Shown piece after piece: positions 6,849 to 9,262 of a DNA stretch of 9,262 bases; the first letter of the stretch is position 1, and each line of letters opens with the position of its first letter. Under the pieces are notes generated by a model, which worked only from the letters and a program-made list of their open reading frames with translations, had not been told where the DNA came from and did not search any database. The DNA is taken from positions 1 to 9,262 of the forward strand of contig JAEXRB010000016.1 of the NCBI GenBank assembly GCA_023438325.1. The letters are read 5' to 3'. The translations under genes and the position numbers were made by a program. Origin of the DNA: Pseudomonadota bacterium (lineage in GTDB: Bacteria > Pseudomonadota > Gammaproteobacteria > Xanthomonadales > Xanthomonadaceae).

Positions 6849-7406
6849 ATGAACGTCGCCCAAGAACCTCCCTCTCCCATCACCGGCCTGATCCAGGCTT
6901 GGTCGGAGGGTCGCGAGGGCGCGTCCGATGCACTGGCCGATCAGGTCTATGCCGAGCTGCACCGCATCGCCACCATGCATTTGCAGCGCGAGCACAATGC
7001 CAACCTTGAAGCCACCGAACTGGTGCACGAGGCGTGGATGAAACTGGGCGAAGGTCATGGCGCCTTCCCCACGCGCCGGCACTTCTTCGCCTTTGCCGCC
7101 TTGCAGATGCGACGCCTGCTGATCGATTTGGCGCGCGCCGCCAAGGCCGCAGCGCGGCGCGGCGACCCGATCAGCCTGAGCCTGCGCCTGGTCGACCCTG
7201 CACCACAGCCTGCCGACATGGCGGCGCTGGCCGAGGCGCTGGATCTGCTTGATCGTCTCGATGCCCGCAAGTCGCAAGCCTTCGCGCTGGTGGAGCTGGC
7301 CGGCTTCGACAACCAGCAAACGGCCGAACTGTTGAATGTCTCCTGCACCACCATCGAACGCGACCTGCGTTTCGCGCGGGTCTGGCTGGCGGCGAGGATG
7401 GCATGA
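6849..7406 (+). CDS. ECF RNA polymerase sigma factor, TIGR02999/ECF43-like, linked to a Ser/Thr kinase
   Basis: A 185-residue sigma-70 family factor with only regions 2 and 4, which would direct RNA polymerase to a special regulon. Region 2 runs about 10-100: ITGLIQAW near the start, the 2.1/2.2 segment NLEATELVHEAWMKL (52-66), then RRHFFAFAALQMRRLLIDLARA. Region 4 is about 125-182, with the recognition helix in QQTAELLNVSCTTIERDLRFAR. The T/A-L-V-H-E-A-W/Y pattern, length and following kinase gene fit the TIGR02999/ECF43-type group. No anti-sigma gene is adjacent. Where many ECF factors have DAED in region 2.2, this one reads E54-A55-T56-E57, placing a threonine at an acidic position. I chose ATG 6849 because the protein then begins at the family's usual distance from I-T-x-L-L/I; a TTG at 6786 would add 21 atypical residues. 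The gene overlaps the kinase by 4 bases. Confidence 0.9.
   Translation: MNVAQEPPSPITGLIQAWSEGREGASDALADQVYAELHRIATMHLQREHNANLEATELVHEAWMKLGEGHGAFPTRRHFFAFAALQMRRLLIDLARAAKAAARRGDPISLSLRLVDPAPQPADMAALAEALDLLDRLDARKSQAFALVELAGFDNQQTAELLNVSCTTIERDLRFARVWLAARMA
7394..7398 (+). promoter_or_regulatory. Ribosome binding site for the Ser/Thr kinase gene
   Basis: GAGGA at 7394-7398 ends four bases before the ATG at 7403. It lies inside the sigma-factor coding sequence and supports this start, which together with the ATGA overlap suggests coupled translation. Confidence 0.5.
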
Positions 7407-9262
7407 GCACCGAGCAGCGCTGGCAGCGTCTGCAGGACCTCTTCCACGCTGCCTGCGAACTGCCGACCGAATCGCGCGAGACGTTCATCCAGCGCAACTC
7501 CAGCGACGATGCCCTGCTGCGGGACGAACTGCTCGCGATGCTGCGGATCGAAGGCTCGGCCACGCACCAGGTGCGTCAGCCGATGAGATCCACGCGCGCC
7601 CTGATCGAAGCCACGCAGACACTGCCGCCAGGTGCACGGTTCGGCCCATGGGCGGTGGACCAGCCCATCGGGCGCGGCGGAATGGGCCAGGTCTATCTGG
7701 CCCATCGCGCCGATGGGGCCTACGAACGCGAAGTGGCACTGAAACTGGTCAGCCAGTCCTTGCTCGACGCCCATCAGCGCGCCTGCTTCGAGGTCGAACG
7801 CCAGTGGCTGGCGCAGATGCATCACCCCGTCATCGCCCAGATCCACGACGCCGGCACCGATGAACAGGATCGCCCGTGGCTGGTGATGGAATACATCCAG
7901 GGCGAACCGATCACGCACTTCTGCGAACAACACGCATTGAACCTGCGTCAGCGCATCGAGCTGTTCCTGCGCGTCTGCGACGGCGTGCTGCACGCCCACC
8001 AGAAAGGCGTGGTGCATCGGGACATCAAACCGGCCAACGTGCTGGTCAGCCAGGTCGATGGCATCCCCACGCCCCACCTGATCGACTTCGGCATCGCCAC
8101 CGGCGCAGGCGACACCGCACAGCCGGCCGGCACACCCAGCTACATGAGCCCCGAGCAGGCCGATCCTGCCCAGCAGGGCGACAACCGCAGCGACATCTAT
8201 TCGCTGGGCGCACTCCTGTATGAAATCGTCAGCGGCAAACGCCCGCCTGCGGCCGGAGAAGACGACGACACACGCGTGCCCTCGCATCGCATCCGCACGC
8301 TCAACGCCGAGGATGTTCTCTCCCTGGCTGAGCGCCGCGGGCTGAAACCGCAGCATCTGATCCGCACCCTGCGCGAAGACCTCGACTGGGTCGTGACGCG
8401 CGCCATGCAGCCCGATCCGGCCAAGCGCTACCAATCCATCTCGCTGCTGACCGACGACCTGCACCGCTTTCTCGATGGTTACCCGGTTTCCGCCGCGCCC
8501 GCCCGCCGCAGCGTGGCGGCACGCAAGTTCATCGCGCGCCATCGCCTGGGAGCAAGCGCCGCCGCACTGGTACTGCTGGCCCTCGTCGGCGGCCTGGCCA
8601 GCACCTTGTGGGCCTTGCAGAAGGCCGAACGCGAAGCCACCCGCACCCGCGTCACGGCCGATTTTCTCGGCAGCGTGCTGTCCAGCGTCGACCCGGACGT
8701 GGCGCGCGATCTCGACAAAACCCTGATGCTGCGCGTGCTCGATGAAGCGGCAACCCGCGTCAGCCGCGCCTTCGATGACGACGCCCGTGGCCGCATCGAC
8801 GTGGAAACGATCATCGCTGAAACCTACACCAGCCTGGGCATGCCGGAGAAAGCACTGCCACTGCTCCAATCGGCACGCGACGTCGCGCGCCAGCATTTCG
8901 GAAGCGCCAGCCAGCAAGACCTGCTCATCGCCCAGCGCCTGGGCGAAGCCTTGGTCAGCAATGGTCATTTCGCGGAATCCGAAGCGGTACTGCGCGAAGC
9001 CATCGACGCCGCCGCGAAGGATCCCGCATTGGCCGCTTCCACCTTCGTGCCCGACATGCGTTCGCGTCTGTCCTGGACATTGCGCCAGCGCGGCAACACG
9101 GAAGAAGCGTTGGCGCAGGCGCGCCAGGCCTACGAAACACTGACCGCCAGCACACCGGAGAACCACTCGCAACGGCTCGATGCCGGGCAACGTCTGGCAA
9201 TCTTGCTGAGCGATGCGGGACATTACGACGAGGCCATCGCACTGCTCGGAGAAATGATCGCC
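7403..9262 (+). CDS. Transmembrane serine/threonine protein kinase with TPR-like C-terminal region (partial, 3' end outside)
   Basis: The frame is open from ATG 7403 to the last base, 620 codons with no stop, so the gene continues beyond the window. Residues 1-50 (RWQRLQDLFHAACELP...) form the short helical N-terminal segment usual in this kinase group. The Hanks-type kinase domain (about 80-360) has the Gly loop IGRGGMGQVY (89-98), ATP lysine K114, probable alphaC partner E132, catalytic loop HRDIKPANVL (H205, D207, N212), DFG 228-230, GTPSYMSPE (243-251, with SPE for APE) and DIYSLG (264-269). All catalytic residues are present. One membrane helix (about 382-405) follows, then helical pairs resembling tetratricopeptide repeats (for example 470-495, 508-537, 557-583, 592-618) predicted to lie in the periplasm. 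It should sense an envelope signal and phosphorylate cytoplasmic targets. The adjacent sigma factor is the obvious candidate, as PknS/EcfK and PknT/EcfP are paired in other gammaproteobacteria. Confidence 0.94.
   Translation, partial: MSTEQRWQRLQDLFHAACELPTESRETFIQRNSSDDALLRDELLAMLRIEGSATHQVRQPMRSTRALIEATQTLPPGARFGPWAVDQPIGRGGMGQVYLAHRADGAYEREVALKLVSQSLLDAHQRACFEVERQWLAQMHHPVIAQIHDAGTDEQDRPWLVMEYIQGEPITHFCEQHALNLRQRIELFLRVCDGVLHAHQKGVVHRDIKPANVLVSQVDGIPTPHLIDFGIATGAGDTAQPAGTPSYMSPEQADPAQQGDNRSDIYSLGALLYEIVSGKRPPAAGEDDDTRVPSHRIRTLNAEDVLSLAERRGLKPQHLIRTLREDLDWVVTRAMQPDPAKRYQSISLLTDDLHRFLDGYPVSAAPARRSVAARKFIARHRLGASAAALVLLALVGGLASTLWALQKAEREATRTRVTADFLGSVLSSVDPDVARDLDKTLMLRVLDEAATRVSRAFDDDARGRIDVETIIAETYTSLGMPEKALPLLQSARDVARQHFGSASQQDLLIAQRLGEALVSNGHFAESEAVLREAIDAAAKDPALAASTFVPDMRSRLSWTLRQRGNTEEALAQARQAYETLTASTPENHSQRLDAGQRLAILLSDAGHYDEAIALLGEMIA

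Noticed and set aside
7055..9223. 722-codon open frame on the minus strand
   Set aside because: It lies opposite the sigma-factor and kinase genes, both with clear family motifs. Its sequence is a His/Gln/Ala-rich low-complexity translation without a recognisable domain, as expected for a GC-rich antisense shadow.
1..9262. CRISPR arrays, tRNA or rRNA genes, insertion sequences, attachment sites
   Set aside because: Looked for and not seen: no regularly spaced repeats, transposase motifs, tRNA-like cloverleaf in the gaps, or composition change suggesting an island.

Overview
The window is GC-rich and densely coding, with ordinary proteobacterial codon use. It most likely comes from a gammaproteobacterium of the Xanthomonadales (Xanthomonadaceae or Rhodanobacteraceae). 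The DnaE sequence, an IPTL-CTERM-like surface-protein tail, and a TIGR02999/ECF43-type sigma factor beside a TPR-bearing Ser/Thr kinase all fit that group. The assignment is by eye; no database was searched.

Layout: (1) 1-169, + strand: the last 55 codons of a secreted protein ending in a C-terminal sorting-type tail. (2) 170-440: a non-coding gap with four inverted repeats, one of which is a good intrinsic terminator for the minus strand, and a plausible dnaE promoter. (3) 441-3983, +: dnaE, the replicative DNA polymerase III alpha subunit, complete. (4) 3984-4057: a short convergent gap. (5) 4058-6783, minus strand: a two-gene operon, an NtrC-family sigma-54 response regulator followed by a membrane histidine kinase, with a 4-base overlap. 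(6) 6784-6848: a 65-base divergent control region with a 6-bp palindrome inside a plausible promoter and no clear ribosome binding site. (7) 6849-7406, +: an ECF sigma factor. (8) 7403 to the window end, +: a transmembrane Ser/Thr kinase with a TPR-like C-terminal region, overlapping the sigma gene by 4 bases and cut by the window edge.

Apart from dnaE, the right-hand half is signalling. Two separate signal-to-transcription modules sit back to back and share one 65-base control region: His-Asp phosphorelay to sigma-54 activator, and Ser/Thr kinase to ECF sigma factor. The sigma/kinase pair resembles EcfK-PknS of Xanthomonas citri and EcfP-PknT of Vibrio parahaemolyticus, where kinase-dependent activation replaces anti-sigma control. 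In this sigma factor a threonine (T56) sits where many ECF factors carry an acidic residue of the region 2.2 DAED motif, as that mechanism would need. The target genes of either module are not visible in the window.
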